NCBI GenBank assembly: GCA_023213315.1
Contig: JAKCPI010006169.1
Location: 36,055-100,054 of the forward strand
Length of the DNA: 64,000 bases
Source of the DNA: Euborellia annulipes
Taxonomy: Eukaryota > Arthropoda > Insecta > Dermaptera > Anisolabididae
Direction of reading: 5' to 3'
Below, piece by piece: positions 32,823 through 44,119 of the stretch; the stretch's first letter is position 1; every line of letters begins with the position of its first letter. A model generated the notes under the pieces. The model searched no databases. It saw only the letters and a program-made list of their open reading frames with translations, and had not been told where the DNA came from. The translations under genes and the position numbers were made by a program.

Positions 32823-34100
32823 GATTTTTCAAATAAAATTTGGCTGTATTCTTTTTGCAAATATTCCTTCTTACTCTCGGTATAACAATATCTTCAATTA
32901 CTCAAATAAAATTCTTGTTTATTTCCTGACTCAATCACAAATTTATTTCTTGGTATGGTGATATATCTGTCTATACTCTTTGAGTTTATTTTTCTCTTGA
33001 AATGAGAAATCCTGCCCGCTAGGGATGTTTGATTGACTCATTACATTGATGGAATGTTTTTTTTTTTTTTCTCCTGATCAAGGTGTTTTTTTTTTGTTGG
33101 GGATGAGTTAGAGAGCGGACAGTAAGCAATCCATGTGTCTTATTTCCTGTTTATTTCACAGCCGGTGGTTTAATTGACTTTGGTCCGTCCGTCTCTCTCG
33201 GGGGGGATCCTTCCCTCATTTCCTGACAACGTCACCAGATCCTGGAGGAAAATGATGCGTGGGAGGGGGGCGGAGGGGGGAGGGGGATCTATTTTAATTA
33301 AAATCAAGCTCTCGCTGACACGTCGAAGCCATCATGTCACTTGAAGCTCCCCCCCCCCACTTTCAGGGCAACTTGAAGCCTTTGTGATTTTAACATTTGA
33401 ATATTATAATTTTAATTAATGGAATTATTATGCGGATCAATCAATTGATCGACGATCATCCCCTTTCAGTTTTTTTTCTTTCTAATTAATAAGGCTCGTT
33501 ATAACATCTAATGACCTCTTTAATGATACACAAAATTAGTCTTTAGATTAACGAAAAATTTTAAACAAAAAAAAAAAAGAATGGATTTTTTATTATAATA
33601 TTAGCGATTATAATTTAAAAAAAAATAAGAGAGAGATTTTTAAAATACTATCCGTACCAGTCAAAAGTATACGTTCTAGCAAACTCTAACTCTGAAACAA
33701 GTGCCTTGAAGCTCTGCAGCCAGCAACGAAATTTTATTTATCTCATCAAAAAACGTTTCAAATAAATAAATTAATTGATATTGGTAGAAAATAGAGAGAA
33801 GTGTGTTAACTAATTCTGAAGAAAACTTCACAAATTACAAAAAGACTCTTTATTACTCTCGACAAAATAAAATACACATTCATTACAGAATCAATAAACA
33901 AAGAATATCAACAAAAGTTCCAACAATCCCCCTTTGATCCATCTCCCTTATCCCATGACGTCACCCTTCTCTCTTCTTACATTCGGCCATCTTGAACATT
34001 TCGATTGTCGAGAAAAGTAGATTTATAGCTGGATAAAAGTTGTTGATGTGTATCAGAATGAAGAAAGAAAAGCAGCTAGTATTTATTTCATTTATTTAAT
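32823..34100. other. No supported gene
   Basis: AT-rich sequence with a GC/G-run patch at 33190-33370 and T runs. No splice-supported frame or repeat end recognised. Confidence 0.4.
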
Positions 34101-34106
34101 ACCCAT

Positions 34107-34150
34107 TAGGCTGACGTTTCGGTCTCGGTCGAGACCATCTTCAGAGCTAC
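34107..34150 (-). ncRNA. Hammerhead-ribozyme-like motif (intact core)
   Basis: Minus strand: TAGCT, CTGAAGA, T, GGTCTC, GACC, GAGACC (perfect 6-bp helix II), GAAAC, GTC, AGCC. All conserved core bases are present; stem I has three pairs. Its tail matches that after the motif at 14352-14398. Confidence 0.55.
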
Positions 34151-34229
34151 AACATAGCAAGGATGAGGATTGTCCTCAATCGAATGCTTCCAACCCGTCT
34201 TCTTCCTCTTACAAGTGTTTTTTTTTTTA

Positions 34230-34292
34230 TTTTTTATTTATTAATCTCAGCCTCACGCTGACGTTTTTATCCCGGTAGGGGACATCTTCAGA
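34230..34292 (-). ncRNA. Hammerhead-like motif, decayed
   Basis: Minus strand: ATGCT, CTGAAGA, T, GTCCC, loop, GGGAT, then AAAAAC in place of GAAAC, GTC, AGCGT. Stem I pairs at five positions including one GU. Loss of the core G and an inserted A suggest inactivation. Confidence 0.45.
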
Positions 34293-34374
34293 GCATAAAG
34301 GCGACATACTATGTGTGTGGGATTTTCTTGGATTCGATTTTAATGACAATATAAATGTAAATATAGTAAATAGG

Positions 34375-34500
34375 GGCGTATATAGAAATTTTTTTCAGTG
34401 GGGGGGGCGAGCTCATTTTTAAATATCCCCCCCCCCCATATACAAAAATATTTTTAAAATACCGGATATATCTGAGCCCCGAGGGGCCCGGGTCATCTCA
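34375..34500. mobile_element. hAT-type MITE fragment
   Basis: Begins TAGGGGCGTATATAGAAATT, like the ends at 28971, followed by a G run and a C run. The opposite end was not found. Confidence 0.5.
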
Positions 34501-34538
34501 AAGCCAAATTTTCGTTAATTTTTTTTCAATATGTATTT

Positions 34539-34583
34539 CACTTCCGAAGATGACCCATACGGTGTCGAAATACGTATAAAGTG
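34539..34583 (+). ncRNA. Hammerhead-like motif, TACGTA class, U4 substituted
   Basis: Stem I CACTT/AAGTG is perfect. The core reads CCGAAGA, helix II is GAC...GTC with mismatches, then GAAA and the ATACGTAT stem III followed by A. It matches the family at 31819-31912. Confidence 0.45.
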
Positions 34584-34599
34584 TTAATGGTAAATAAAT

Positions 34600-35384
34600 A
34601 AATTGAAACAAAAAAACCTTGTGTATCATATTTGAATCTAATTCTCCTATTAAAGCATAATGTTTCAACTAGAGCCAACGATTACCAGTTTAAAATTAGT
34701 TAATTTTTCTTTTTTAATCCAAATTTTTCGGTTTTCACTGAGCCCGGAGATCGTGCGGCAAAAACCAGTACAACCCCAAATTTGAAATTATTTTTACTTA
34801 AGCCATATTTCGCCTTAATGGCCCTCTGCAGTTGAAAAAGGGGAATTAAAAAAAAAAAAAAATCTATGAAATCACTAACGTGCCACGCGTGTCATTGATT
34901 CACCATCCCATATTTTATTAATAAAAAATCGGCATGTTATTAAGAATAATATAATTATCGATGTTTGTAATTGTCTTATTGAGAAATCCCTCCCTCTCTA
35001 AGAGAATTTGAATAATGTAAGGCGTCTCTATAGCCAGGTGTGACCAAAGGGCTTAAATTCTATTGGCTCATGGGGCATTTAAATACACAGGCTACAAATA
35101 CACACATACACAGACATTCAATATATTCAAGACAACCATTTCCTCGCAGCTGTGCTACCCCAAAAAACACCCCCCCCCCCCTCACTACTACTTTGCAAAG
35201 CCTTCCTCTGCGCAATCGTCAATTTTATTAGTCTCTAAAATTCATTAACAAAAATTTAGACATCTGGACCTAATAAAACTTTGTTTATAAAAGAGTTCAA
35301 AATACAATCTTTGCTTTGGGGTTTTTAACACATAAAAAAATAATTTTTAACAAATAATAATTCAAAAAGTGTGTTATCTTAAAA
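34600..35384. other. No supported gene
   Basis: AT-rich with a C-run near 35170. Two overlapping plus frames at 35040-35248 are not supported by motifs or splice sites. Confidence 0.4.
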
Positions 35385-35905
35385 TACATTTCGGCAACTA
35401 ATTCTGCAGCCGTCATCAGTTAGATGCATTCAATTTGAACAATGAACACTAACGGGGGGTTAGGTATTATTTATATGCGTGGCTAACTTCGCCTCGCTTG
35501 CATTCATAGCCAACTTCACTTCGTTCAGATTAATTGCTAACTTCATATTACCAGCAAATGAATCTTAAACTACTAATTGATAAATTTAATTAACATTGAA
35601 AATTCTAAATTTAATTAATTTAATAAATTACATTTAGAATAAATTAAAATAATAAATTTTTAATTTAATTAATTAGAATTTTCATTGTTTAATGTTGATT
35701 AAATTTGTCAATTAGTAGTTTAAGATCCGATTGTTAATAATATGAAGTGAGCAATACATATGAAAGAAGTGAAGTTGGTTACGAATGTAAACGAGGCGAA
35801 GTTAGCCACGCATATAAATAATAGCTAACCCTCAGTTGGTGTTCATTGTTCAAAGAAAATACATCTACCTGATGACGGCTGTAGAATTAGCAGCCGAAAT
35901 TTTAA
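35385..35905. mobile_element. Palindromic unit with hammerhead-like motifs
   Basis: Arms of about 230 bp mirror each other, sharing TATATGCGTGGCTAACTTCG with its inverse. Minus motif at 35385-35425 and plus motif at 35862-35905 lie at the outer ends. The plus motif reads CTGATGA, C, GGCTG, loop, CAGCC, GAAA, then loses GTC; the minus reads CTGATGA, C, GGCTGC, loop, GCC, GAAATGTA. Confidence 0.55.
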
Positions 35906-36980
35906 TTAAATTATTATTTGCCAAAATAAACTATGATATCTTTTATTTCTAATAACAATAATGGTGAAAATTTTGCTTTAACAATCAGTCACACCAGGAA
36001 ATCAATTTATTCAGTAAAAAAAAAGTCAAATTTTCAAAGAAAACTCTCTTAGAACCAAAACATTTTTTTTGTCTCGCAACAAATAGATTCTCAATTTTCG
36101 TTATTTTGATTTTGTGTGTATGTGTGTGTGTGTATGTGTCTTTATTTAATGGAGATGGAACGTTTTGCGTTTTTCTATTCCATTTATATGAATCTACTCT
36201 GAAGGGAAATCACTTGAAAAAAAAAAAAAAATTTTATTGCACATACATCATTTCATTTGAACAAACTGGGAGTCGTATTTTTCAATTTACGCCCCCCCCC
36301 CACCCCCGTTCCATTTTTAAGGATGACCATGAATCACATTTATAGAATAACATTTTTCGAAATACTAGCAAGAAATTCCTCAACAAAAATAAATAAATAA
36401 ATATAAAAAAAAAAAAGATTAATAGTAAAATTATTACTAATAAAAGTACTATTATTATATTAATTAGTATAAATATTTTGTTTAATACTAAAAGTTATAA
36501 TAAATAAATAAATACGAATAGAGAATTTTAAATAAAAAATAAATAAATTTTTCATCTTTAAATCACAACACAATCAATTTGGCTCATTTTTAATCGTTTT
36601 TTTTTTTTTTTAGGGCTGAAAACTTTTAGCTTTTTGAGCCACGAGAGCTTAAATTTCCCGCTTCCTAGATTTCAAAATATTTGATACAATTTTAATCATC
36701 TACGTATATTTTATGAAAATAAAAAATTAAGAGAGAAAAAAATAAATAAATAAACATGGCGCTATATATATATTTTTATATGTAGTGGAAAACGTTTTTT
36801 GAGTTTTGTGATATTTTTGAAAATACTAATTCTAATAATATTAATATCTATCTATCAATACATATATTATTTTAATTTTATCATTTTCTTTCCAAGATAC
36901 GAATAAAAAAAAAAAAATCTAGAAAAGTATTTTATTAAAAAAAAATAAAAATAATAATATCAACTTGAATCAATTCAAAC
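35906..36980. other. AT-rich, no gene
   Basis: GTGT microsatellite near 36113-36140, C run near 36292 and long A/T runs; no coding evidence. Confidence 0.45.
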
Positions 36981-37806
36981 CAGAGTTATTTAAAAGATTT
37001 TGTAGTTATTTAATAAACAACAGTTATTTACGTAAATAACTGTAACTAACAGTAAATAACTCGAGTGCACATACGCGAACCCCGCGAGAAAGGAAATTCA
37101 AACAATAACAAGAATCAGTACATTCATATTTATTAATTTGGCATTTTTAAGATAATTTTATATTCAAAAATAAGATGAGATGCTTTTAAAATGTTTTAAT
37201 CCAAATTTTGTTTTTTTTCTTTATTAACCATATAAAAATGCTTCTTCTAGGATCAAATTAAGATAAAATTAAATTGTATAGTTTATTCATCTTTTTCTAT
37301 TCTTCTTGTTATATTTTAGAAAACAAAACAAATATTTTGATTTTTTTTTTTTAATCTTGAGGATTCATATTGAGGATTGCCAGACCAGATTCCACTTTTC
37401 GGGCCATATATATTCTAAAATTAATTTTCCATATGTTCCATTAGTTTCTTATCTGAAACCAAAAAAATAAAAGCAAACTGAATTTAATTATCTGATATTA
37501 ATTAATTAAAGAAAATAATAAATATACTCACAAATGTAATAACAGTTGTAGGTTAGTTTACCATATTTAATTTTTGAATTTCATTTTTTAATTATTTTAT
37601 TAACATTTTGATTATATTATTCACTAAATAAAAAGAAAACAACATCGTGAATGCTCTAAAATACAAAAAAATATTAAATAAAAGCTTTTAACCTGTTTTT
37701 TCAAGGGGTTCGGTTTTTTACAGTTATTTACAACAACCTAGTTATTTACTAGTAAATAAACGTGCAATTTACTCCGCGGTAAATTAAAAATTACTTGCCA
37801 TCTCTG
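36981..37806. mobile_element. hAT-like non-autonomous element
   Basis: The left end CAGAGTTATTTAAAAG and right end (inverted) CAGAGATGGCAAGTAATTTT are related. Flanks ATTCAAAC and ATTGTAAC agree at six of eight bases. Both sides carry AGTTATTTA-rich subterminal repeats and CGCGAACCCCGCG-like blocks. Confidence 0.55.
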
Positions 37807-37814
37807 ATTGTAAC

Positions 37815-38425
37815 TAACAACCTTTCAAAATTCTAGGTCATATTAGCTCCTTTTTTCGCATTTCCCAGCGGGACGATTAAATTATTTTTTTTATTTGCTA
37901 AGATGGAATTAATTCAATTTTTTTTTTTTTTTTTTTTAGCGGATGGTCAGTCAATAAATTATGAACGAAAAACGAAAGAAAGTAAATATTATATTAAATA
38001 AGAAGAAATCCATCGTCCCTAAGCAACACTAACGCCCAAATGAATGCCGGAAAAAATAAAAAATCTCTTCTGAGGCGTTTATGATCTAAGAAAAAAAAAA
38101 GAAATTATTATAGAAAAGTTTAATATGAAATCAATAGAATAATGAATTACTTTCTGAAACACCTTTTCTTCCAACCTTTCAACTATTCATATTATTTATG
38201 ACTCCAAAATAATAATTTATCAAATTTAATAAAAAAAGAGAGGCTTTATTGATTTTTCTAAATCCACTATTCCAAATTAATTTAATTTTTTTTTTTTCAT
38301 TTACCGTAACATGTATTTAATTCAATCGTTATTATCTTGCAAATATGTTATAGGTGGAAGGGGAGGGGTCGTAAAATCGTATTGCCTTTAGCCAATCGCA
38401 GAGCCTGCTGTCATTGGACAATTTT
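37815..38425. other. AT-rich, no gene
   Basis: T runs near 37919-37938 and no recognisable element until the SINE fragment. Confidence 0.45.
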
Positions 38426-38600
38426 TCGGGTCGAGGGTTCGGATCCCAGGCAGTCCGATGATTTTATTTAAGCCATTTGGATAACAAATGGCTTAAATAT
38501 AAATGCCTGGACCCCCAATAGATATTATAAATAATATAACGGTTATCGTAGGGGTCTTATGTGGCGTAAGTTGCCGAAAAGACTGTGTGAATCTGTGTCT
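38426..38600 (+). mobile_element. SINE fragment, 5'-truncated at the B box
   Basis: Starts at GGGTTCGGATCCC and keeps the TTTAAGCCATTTGG body and GTTGCCGAAAAGACTG. Its end abuts CTGACCGAAACGTC, a remnant resembling the 3' half of a hammerhead motif. Confidence 0.7.
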
Positions 38601-38669
38601 GACCGAAACGTCAATTTGATCAATCATTAATAAAAGAAAAATATTTATGCTTATAGCAAGCTCATTTTG

Positions 38670-38830
38670 CCAACAGATGGCAGGATGGTATGGCTATATG
38701 ATCTGATAATGCCGGCTGTTCGACTAGCCTGCCATCTTTTGCAAGAGTGCTGAACTATTTGGCGGTTAATTTTTTTAAATATATACGAAATTTACTTTAT
38801 TTAATGATTCATAGGTTGGATATTAATTTA
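38670..38830 (+). repeat. Family F fragment
   Basis: Shares GCCAACAGATGGCAGG, TGATAATGCCGGCTGTT and CTGCCATCTTTTGCAAGA with 1700-2500 and 17500-17830. It ends at GTTGGATATTAAT, where the palindrome at 38831 is inserted. Confidence 0.65.
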
Positions 38831-39003
38831 ATAAGGAAAGCTATGAGCAGGGCAGTCAGCAGAAATTAAAAAAAAAAACTTTTATATTATTTCGTCGACG
38901 TTTCGGGAGCGCGTCGCTCCCATCTTCAGGACCTACGGAGCGACGCGCTCCCGCTGCCCTGCTCATAGTTTTCCTTATTAAATTATCATCACAGCCATTT
39001 CCA
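38831..39003. mobile_element. Short palindromic hammerhead unit with 13-bp target duplication
   Basis: TAAGGAAAGCTATGAGCAGG at the left is mirrored by CCTGCTCATAGTTTTCCTTA. The unit interrupts family F and is flanked by GTTGGATATTAAT at 38815-38827 and about 39004-39016. A 13-bp duplication suggests retrotransposition rather than cut-and-paste. The right arm keeps only part of helix II. Confidence 0.65.
38892..38937 (-). ncRNA. Hammerhead-ribozyme-like motif (intact core)
   Basis: Minus strand: TAGGTC, CTGAAGA, T, GGGAGC, GACGC, GCTCCC (perfect 6-bp helix II), GAAAC, GTC, GACGAA. Core bases are complete; stem I gives three pairs. It is followed by the T-rich tail. Confidence 0.6.
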
Positions 39004-39016
39004 TTCTTCATTGTTG

Positions 39017-39603
39017 GATATTAATGATTTTTACATTTTTAGAATGTTTTTTTAGATTAAATAAAAAAAAAATACAATTTTTACTAAAGTTTTTTTTTTT
39101 TTTTTTATTTTCTATATACCTATATAAAAAAATATTTTTTAATTAATCGTAATTTAAAAAAAAAAAAATTCTATTATTTCAAAAATTCGCTAAAAAAAAT
39201 ACTTTAAAATGCCTGAGTAGTTTAGGACTAAAGATTCAATGTGCCCTCCTGATGCCCCCTTAAAGGGCCGGTTTCTTCATTGACGGGACGTGGTTTTAGA
39301 GTGCGGTCTGAAAGTGGCGGTCTCTTAAAAAGGTTGCCGACCCTTATAATAAAACACTCAATTTTTTTTTTTCAATTTTATACTTTTCTAGATATTTTTT
39401 TTTTTTTAACATTCGTATCTTCGCGTCAAATCAATCTTCAAAGAATTTATTACCTCCTAACCCCCTTAAAAAAAAAACAAAAAAAAAAAAAAAAAAAAAA
39501 TTACAACTTATACATAATAATAATATCTTTAAGCCCCGGTGCCGCATGAATGTTTTGCATGATTCTGTGAGTGTATGCTTTCCGGCCCCCGGGACTTTCT
39601 CAC
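39017..39603. other. AT-rich with repeat edge
   Basis: Contains the 39201-39255 block shared with 660-715, a GGTTGCCGACC phrase near 39334 reminiscent of hAT ends, and long T/A runs. No gene. Confidence 0.4.
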
Positions 39604-39678
39604 CCTTCACTCTCGTAGAGGGCCTGGAATTCCCCCCCGGGGGCCCATTCCGGAAAGCGTTCCATGTCTTCCTGTCTG
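39604..39678 (-). CDS. Candidate 75-bp internal exon
   Basis: On the minus strand a pyrimidine tract and TGTGTGTAG precede the exon and GTGAGA follows it, both close to consensus. In the frame starting after one base the exon reads RQEDMERFPEWAPGG followed by EFQALYESEG, with no stop. At 75 bp it preserves reading frame (cassette-like). It is far more GC-rich than its surroundings. No partner exon was identified, so the gene is unknown. Confidence 0.4.
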
Positions 39679-40370
39679 CTACACACAGAGAAAAATATAT
39701 ATATATATATAAATAAATAAATAAATATATATATGTATGTATACTTATATTTAAATATGCATATATATAAAAAAAAAAATTATATATAGATGTAAAAAAC
39801 AAAAAAAAAAAAATTTCTCTAATTCTTAAACCTTTTTTTGATATCATACTCATATATTATTATACAAATATATGTTGTGTCGTTGATTGACACTAAAAAC
39901 GCAAGTGTTTCTTAATATAAAATAAATGTTAAATAATACAAAAATATATTTCTATACAAATATATATTCTATATTTAAGTTAAGTATATTCCTATATATT
40001 CTATGAAATGTTCTTTGTTTTATTTAGAGAATTATAGAAAAAAAAAAAAATCTGTATCGATTTTAGATATGCTGATCAATAATCATAAGAGTTAAAACAG
40101 GCACAGTTCTGGTGACAAAGGTCAAGGGGTCGCATCCACCGTCTCAATTGAAATAAATAGAGAAATGGCCTCAGATGCCGAAAAAAAAATTGTTATTAAA
40201 TAAAAATATTTATGTGAATGGCTTTTTCAGGTGGAAACAAGGAGTGGAGCTTCTAATAAAAATTTTTTTTTTTTTCAGGACGTTTCGACAATTTAGTTGC
40301 CATCACTTGGTATAATCTTAATGATCTATTGGTTACAGAAGACGTTAGCAGTCAAGGAAATTATAAATAA
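39679..40370. other. AT-rich, no gene
   Basis: TA microsatellites and A runs; near 40140 a SINE-like GGCCTCAGATGCCGAAAA phrase also occurs at 22880. A GGACGTTTCGAC fragment near 40277 may be a broken hammerhead 3' half. Confidence 0.4.
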
Positions 40371-40375
40371 AAAAA

Positions 40376-40500
40376 AAAACTCGACGTTTCGGTCGCCAAT
40401 CACGACCTTCTTCATCGGAACAATGTGTATTTTAAGAATTCTTCTGATGAAGGCCGTGATTGGCGGCCGAAACGTCAACAATTAATTAATTCAATAAAAG
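40376..40500. mobile_element. Compact palindrome with two hammerhead-like motifs
   Basis: Minus motif 40383-40425 reads CCGATGA, an AGAA insertion, GGTCG, loop, CGACC, GAAAC, GTC. Plus motif 40437-40483 is intact. Only about 20 bp separate the two, so the unit is little more than two head-to-head ribozymes with tails. Confidence 0.6.
40437..40483 (+). ncRNA. Hammerhead-ribozyme-like motif (best plus-strand copy)
   Basis: Stem I AATTCTT/AACAATT pairs at six of seven positions. CTGATGA (40444-40450), one A, helix II GGCCG/CGGCC perfect, GAAAC (40469-40473), GTC (40474-40476). All catalytic-core bases match the hammerhead consensus apart from the extra base before helix II. It is followed by TTCAATAAAAG and a T run, like a polyadenylation context. 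Confidence 0.65.
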
Positions 40501-40857
40501 TTTTTTTTATTTATAATTGGCTGCTAACGTCCCCTGTATCCAATTTGATGTCTTCAGTCACTTTTCATCGCTTCATGCTCTATTGATATATCGATAAAAT
40601 AATTTTTTTTTTTTTTATTAGAGACTTAACTCTTGGCTGTATTCTTTTTGCATTTAAGACACAATTTTCTAAAATTAAATTTGATTTTTGAAAATTATTG
40701 AAATTTGAAAAAATAAAAAAATTCTAAGCGGGTCGTAATAAATTGCTATTTATTTATAATATTTTTCACGTCTTCAGAGAGCTAAAAACGCAGATTTTAT
40801 TGCCTAATTTTCAAAAAATTTTCCGTACCCCCCAAACTCCCCTGAAGTCGTCTGTCT

Positions 40858-41167
40858 TATTAGCGTATCCAGGTGGGGGCGAAGGGGGGCGCCCCCTTCA
40901 CCCCCACGCCCCAGGCGCATCAAGCTTTTGGCGCCCCTCGCGCCTCCGGCTTTTTCCCAAAATCCGGATATTTTTTTTTTTTGAAATTTCATAATAAAAT
41001 CTTTAAAAATAAAAAAAATAAAAATTTTATATCACAAATCCGGAGAAAAATTACAAAAAAAAAAAAAGAACGAACGAGATTCGAATACTAAAAAAAAAAG
41101 GTCGAACGAAAAACGGCGCCCCAGTTGAGCTTCGCCCCTCCGCCCTCAAAGGCTAGTTACGCCGCTG
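40858..41167. mobile_element. hAT-type MITE
   Basis: The left end TATTAGCGTATCCAGG and right end (inverted) CAGCGGCGTAACTAGCC are related. Flanks GTCTGTCT and GTCTGTCC agree at seven of eight bases. The interior is GGGGGCG-rich on the left and A-rich on the right. Confidence 0.65.
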
Positions 41168-41212
41168 GTCTGTCCGGATCTGGCCTCAATAAATTATGGT
41201 AACCCTATATGG

Positions 41213-41434
41213 ACCCTGTTATGCAATGGTGTGTCAAAGGCCAAACATCGAGTTTTGAGAAAATTAACATTAAAGTTTTTTGTTTTCGGTTTCGGTAATT
41301 TTTTAATTGAGTAAATTAAATAAAATTTTTTAGGACATATTTCATAAAAAATACTATTAATTAAAGCATTTGAAACAATATTCCGTGCTTAACTCAATTT
41401 TGAATTTTTTGGCGCTTGACACACGGTCCTATAT
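41213..41434. mobile_element. Family H MITE, copy 2
   Basis: Starts GGACCCTGTTATGCAATGGT and ends with a degraded inverse (TTGACACACGGTCC). The interior matches 32293-32622 in inverse orientation, with TAAGCACGGAATATTG shared. Confidence 0.7.
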
Positions 41435-42553
41435 CAGAGGAATCAAAAATTCATTGTGAATTAGGCAACCATTTTCATTTACTCTGTATAAATCAATAAA
41501 TAGCCTGTGAAATTTCTGGTTGGAATTTATTATTATTATTTTTTTTATTATTAATAATAATGCATTGCCTTCCCGATTCAATTTATTCAAATAGAATAGT
41601 ATAATATTTAGTGAAGTGCTCCATTAGTATCTATTAATAGGTAATAGAGATAATATAGCTATTCAATTATTTGCTTTTAGTTATTTTATTAAAGACTGGC
41701 AAATCAGGTAAAAAAATGGTTGCATAATTCACAGTGGAAATCTTTAAAATAAATGGAACTTAGATTGACACTAAACGAGCCCCCCTCCCCTGCTTTTAGG
41801 GTTGACTTTACTTAGAGGAGCGCCAGTATGCAAATATTGTTTAGAAACCCCTTTGAATAATGTTTATTAAGTGAATTGACTATAATTAGAGATTATTTTA
41901 AACTCCCCCCCCTCCACTATCCTCTTCAACCCTCGATTTAGAGATTAGAATTGGCTCTCCACACCTCCCCCCCCCCCTCTTATACTTCTCCAATTCAGAA
42001 TTCCTGAAAAGTTAGTCCTTGAGACAAATTCAGGCATTTTTTTTTAGGGTTATAGGGGTGGCCACACTTGATGATACTTAGAGCCGTATTGGATGATCGA
42101 AAATTTTTAAGAGCCAAATTGGGAAAAAAATTCGCCCCTTTGCGGAACCTAAGTTTTCCGCCCTACGGGAAATTTTATTTTTGCGGAACCAAATTTAACA
42201 CCCATTTGTTTATTTTAACTTTTAACGTCTGTTTTTTGAGAATAGACCTGAATGTGTGGTAATGTTAAAATTCCCGAATTGTTTTCAAAAAAAAAAAAAA
42301 AAAAAAATACAATTTTTAACGAATATTAATATATGTTTGTAAAATTACAATAAATACTCTATTTTTCGAAGAAAATTGTAATTTTAAAATGTTTTTGTTT
42401 TTTTTGTTGTAAATATTTGAACGCATAAATTAAGTAGATAAATGCATAGTAGTTATCATTTACAAGGGAAATTTGTAAATTTAGTATTCCAAAACACACT
42501 AAAATTAAGATTTTTTTTTTTACATACTGAATAAAATTGCGTTTTATTTCTCG
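41435..42553. other. No supported gene
   Basis: AT-rich; C runs at about 41905 and 41966. The 42060-42200 stretch resembles the GGTTCCGC/AAATTT text of the neighbouring hAT-type elements. Confidence 0.4.
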
Positions 42554-42561
42554 TCCTGCCT

Positions 42562-43067
42562 CAGGAGTCGATATAAGGGGGAGGCCGAGGGCCCCCCCCA
42601 AAAAATTTTCCAAATGCATATAGACATATAGGGATATAGAGATAATAATGGGTCCCGGCCAAAAATTTTTGTTCCCCAAGAAACCCCGGAAATGTTTGCT
42701 CGGACCCGTAGCCCGTGGTTCCACGGGCGGCAAAAATTTAGCGTCTCTAAAAAAAAAAAGGTAGGGAAAAAATTTTTGGTTCCGCAAAAGAGGAAAAAAA
42801 ATGGAAATGTTCCGCGGTCGGCACATAGTAAAAATTTTGGTTTAAGCGGGCGGCAAAAATTTAGCGTCTCCAAAAAAAAAAAAAAGGTAAAATATTTTCA
42901 CGGACGGGAAAATATTTTGGTTCCTCCGGGGAAGAGGGAATGTTCCGCGCGCGGCAAAAATTTTTGTGTCCGGAAAACTTTGATTCCGAAAAAAAAAAAA
43001 AAATTTCGCAGAAAAATTTTTGAGATCAGGCCCACCCTCCCGAAAAAAATTTCTTTATACGCCCCTG
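42562..43067. mobile_element. hAT-type MITE with perfect 8-bp duplication
   Basis: The ends CAGGAGTCGATATAAGG and TTTATACGCCCCTG are inverted; TCCTGCCT is identical at 42554-42561 and 43068-43075. The interior consists of diverged tandem-like phrases (GGGCGGCAAAAATTTAGCG, AAAAAAAGGTAAAATATTTT), giving Lys-rich open frames on both strands that are not genes. Confidence 0.85.
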
Positions 43068-43075
43068 TCCTGCCT

Positions 43076-44119
43076 GCCTCGCTTCAATTATATATACAAT
43101 TTCCAGCCAAAGAAAAATACACCTTCAACTGTGCTTGTTGAAACAATTTTATTGCTAAGTGTATAGTGATTTAATAAATCACTTTGATACAGATTTTTTT
43201 AAACATCCTATACTAAAGATGAAGTGTTTAAAAATACATTATATACATATATAACTTAAAAGAAGATTAGAATTAAATTAATCTTCTATTTAAAGATAAG
43301 CTTTATAATTTTTTCTCATTTGCTTATAAAAAAGTAATTATTATTTTTTTTTCTCTTAATCGCTTAATGAAATTACCGAGCCGAAAAAAATTTTAAAATA
43401 AAAATGACGGCCAAAATATTTTGATTAGTATTTAAAAAAAAACTCCCATTTTGGCCGTAGAAGAAGAAACACTTGCGTTTATTTTCTAGATCTTTTATAT
43501 ATATATTTCTATATTTAAATGTATATATAAAAGTAAATATCTATAATTCTAGGCTGACTGTTTTTTGAACTTGTTAAATAATCCCGCTGTCTAGTCTTGC
43601 TGTGTATCTTTACAATTTATCTTTTAAAATATATATATATATATAAAAAAAAAAAAAAAAAATTAGTACATAACTAAAACAAAAAAAACAAAGGCAACTA
43701 GTAAAAGACGAGATTTTGTAATTGTTAATAGCAAAAAAAAACAACAAAAAACGAATGGAGTGCGAGTGCTTGAATATGTTTTGTATTGTATTGAATGTTA
43801 TATTATAATAATATTGTAATGGAATGATGTTGGTGGTGGTGATGGCGAAGTGTACATACACCTTTGCATTTTGCTGCCTGCCGAGGGGCTTTGTTTATTT
43901 AAAGTTATAATAATAGGGGTCCAAAATTAATTCTCTACAATTATTAATTATATTTAACAAAAAAAAAAAAAAAAAAAAACGTTTCATTTAAAGCCTGAAA
44001 CTATTGATATTTATAACGAGAACACAAGAAATATTTTTGTTAAAATGAATGATTGTATTATTTTGAAGTGAATTTCAGATATTAGAGTGAGGTAAAGGTG
44101 AAGAAAAGAACAATTGCAA
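43076..44119. other. AT-rich, no gene
   Basis: TA and A runs; no motif, splice signal or element end recognised. Confidence 0.45.

Noticed and set aside
39431..39853. 140-codon minus frame
   Set aside because: It is built from A/T runs and TA microsatellite except for the 75-bp segment, where a different frame with splice sites is more convincing.
42359..43141. Long open frames on both strands, up to about 155 codons
   Set aside because: They lie wholly inside the hAT-type MITE and flanks, are Lys/Phe-rich because of A/T runs, and repeat the element's own phrases in several frames.
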